Below, piece after piece: positions 29,793 to 30,039 of a stretch of 30,039 nucleotides of DNA. The notes beneath the pieces were generated by a model. That model ran no database searches. It was given only the letters and a program-made list of their open reading frames with translations, and had not been told where the DNA came from. How positions within the stretch are numbered: the stretch's first letter is position 1; the number at the start of each line of letters is the position of its first letter. Source of the stretch: CAYOVG01 sp964407285. GTDB taxonomy: Bacteria; Desulfobacterota; Syntrophobacteria; Syntrophobacterales; Syntrophobacteraceae. The position numbers and the translations under genes are program-made. The stretch covers positions 1 through 30,039 of the forward strand of contig CAYOVG010000033.1 in NCBI GenBank assembly GCA_964407285.1, written 5' to 3'.

Positions 29793-30039
29793 GGCACTCC
29801 ATCCTGAAATGGTGTTCTTTCCTAATAATATAAGAAGGAGCAGTCTCCGGCGGGGCCGTTTCACCCCGTCCCAAACGGCGGCATGGTCCACAAAATTCGC
29901 CCCGGCGAATCCGGAAAGCCCCCATTGCGGTTCCCGCGAAAGCGCAAATCCGGGCCTTCCGGGCCCCGCGGCCCCCCGATTTCGCGGGGGTGGCCCTTCG
30001 AGTCACCCCGTTCGGAACCACGCCCAAACGGTTAATGGT
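29793..30039. other. GC-rich region upstream of ffh
   Basis: No supported gene lies in these 247 bases. On the minus strand an AT-rich patch (TTATATTATTAGG near 29822-29834) sits about 35 bases before the ffh start and could be its -10 region, but no matching -35 box is visible. Further out, GGGCC-TTCCG-GGCCC type hairpins and CCCCC/GGGGG pairs make the DNA strongly structured. An 80-residue frame across it is Arg/Gly-rich and lacks a ribosome binding site. Confidence 0.45.

Noticed and set aside
29990..30039. Possible tRNA 3' part (TTCGAGTC)
   Set aside because: No paired T arm, acceptor stem or anticodon arm can be built around it.
1..30039. CRISPR array, insertion sequence or prophage
   Set aside because: No regularly spaced repeats, transposase, integrase or phage structural gene is visible.

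Overview
The window looks like chromosomal DNA from an anaerobic, GC-rich deltaproteobacterium (Desulfobacterota), most like the syntrophic, propionate-oxidising Syntrophobacter group. This is an inference from gene content: a methylmalonyl-CoA-type carboxyltransferase, a selenocysteine formate dehydrogenase with ferredoxin-type partners, a class I desulfoferrodoxin, a small sirohaem-type sulfite/nitrite reductase-like protein, a Ros/MucR regulator, and the ffh-rpsP-khpA-rimM-trmD-(SPOUT methyltransferase)-rplS-rnhB operon order known from deltaproteobacteria. No rRNA or tRNA gene is visible to fix the species.

Layout. Positions 1-870 hold the tail of an unidentified gene, an MNT nucleotidyltransferase antitoxin and a truncated HEPN (HepT) partner. 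Positions 870-5420 carry a small unknown protein, the carboxyltransferase behind a near-consensus promoter and ahead of a clear terminator, an M20 amidohydrolase, a 446-base repeat-rich gap, and a WrbA quinone reductase. Positions 5590-6880 hold two convergent redox genes: the PCP_red/sirohaem/ferredoxin protein (+) and superoxide reductase (-). A 766-base gene-free region follows.

Positions 7640-10670 form a formate dehydrogenase unit. The catalytic subunit is interrupted by an in-frame UGA at 8044-8046, followed at the right distance by a SECIS-like hairpin, so it reads as one selenoprotein. Two small Fe-S proteins follow. A large PAS/GAF sensor histidine kinase (10807-13971) comes next without a response regulator. 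Positions 14499-19044 encode a complete carbohydrate-type ABC importer (lipoprotein, two permeases, MalK-like ATPase), followed by a separately exported AcfC-like binding protein.

After a 574-base gap with a structured element come a twin Cys-motif protein (+) and, on the minus strand, a MucR-type regulator and a translationally coupled DOMON-like protein/sugar-kinase-like pair. The rest (29792 down to 23450, minus strand) is a tightly packed translation and RNA-processing operon: ffh, rpsP, khpA, rimM, trmD, a SPOUT methyltransferase, rplS, rnhB, yraN, rsmI.

How they may work together (inference): the carboxyltransferase and formate dehydrogenase fit propionate-type syntrophy, in which electrons leave as formate. 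Desulfoferrodoxin and WrbA fit oxygen defence in an anaerobe. The sirohaem-like protein belongs to sulfur or nitrogen redox chemistry. The most notable items are the selenoprotein FDH, the compact PCP_red-sirohaem-ferredoxin fusion, the DOMON/kinase pair, the decayed MNT-HEPN module and the repeat mosaic shared by two distant intergenic gaps.
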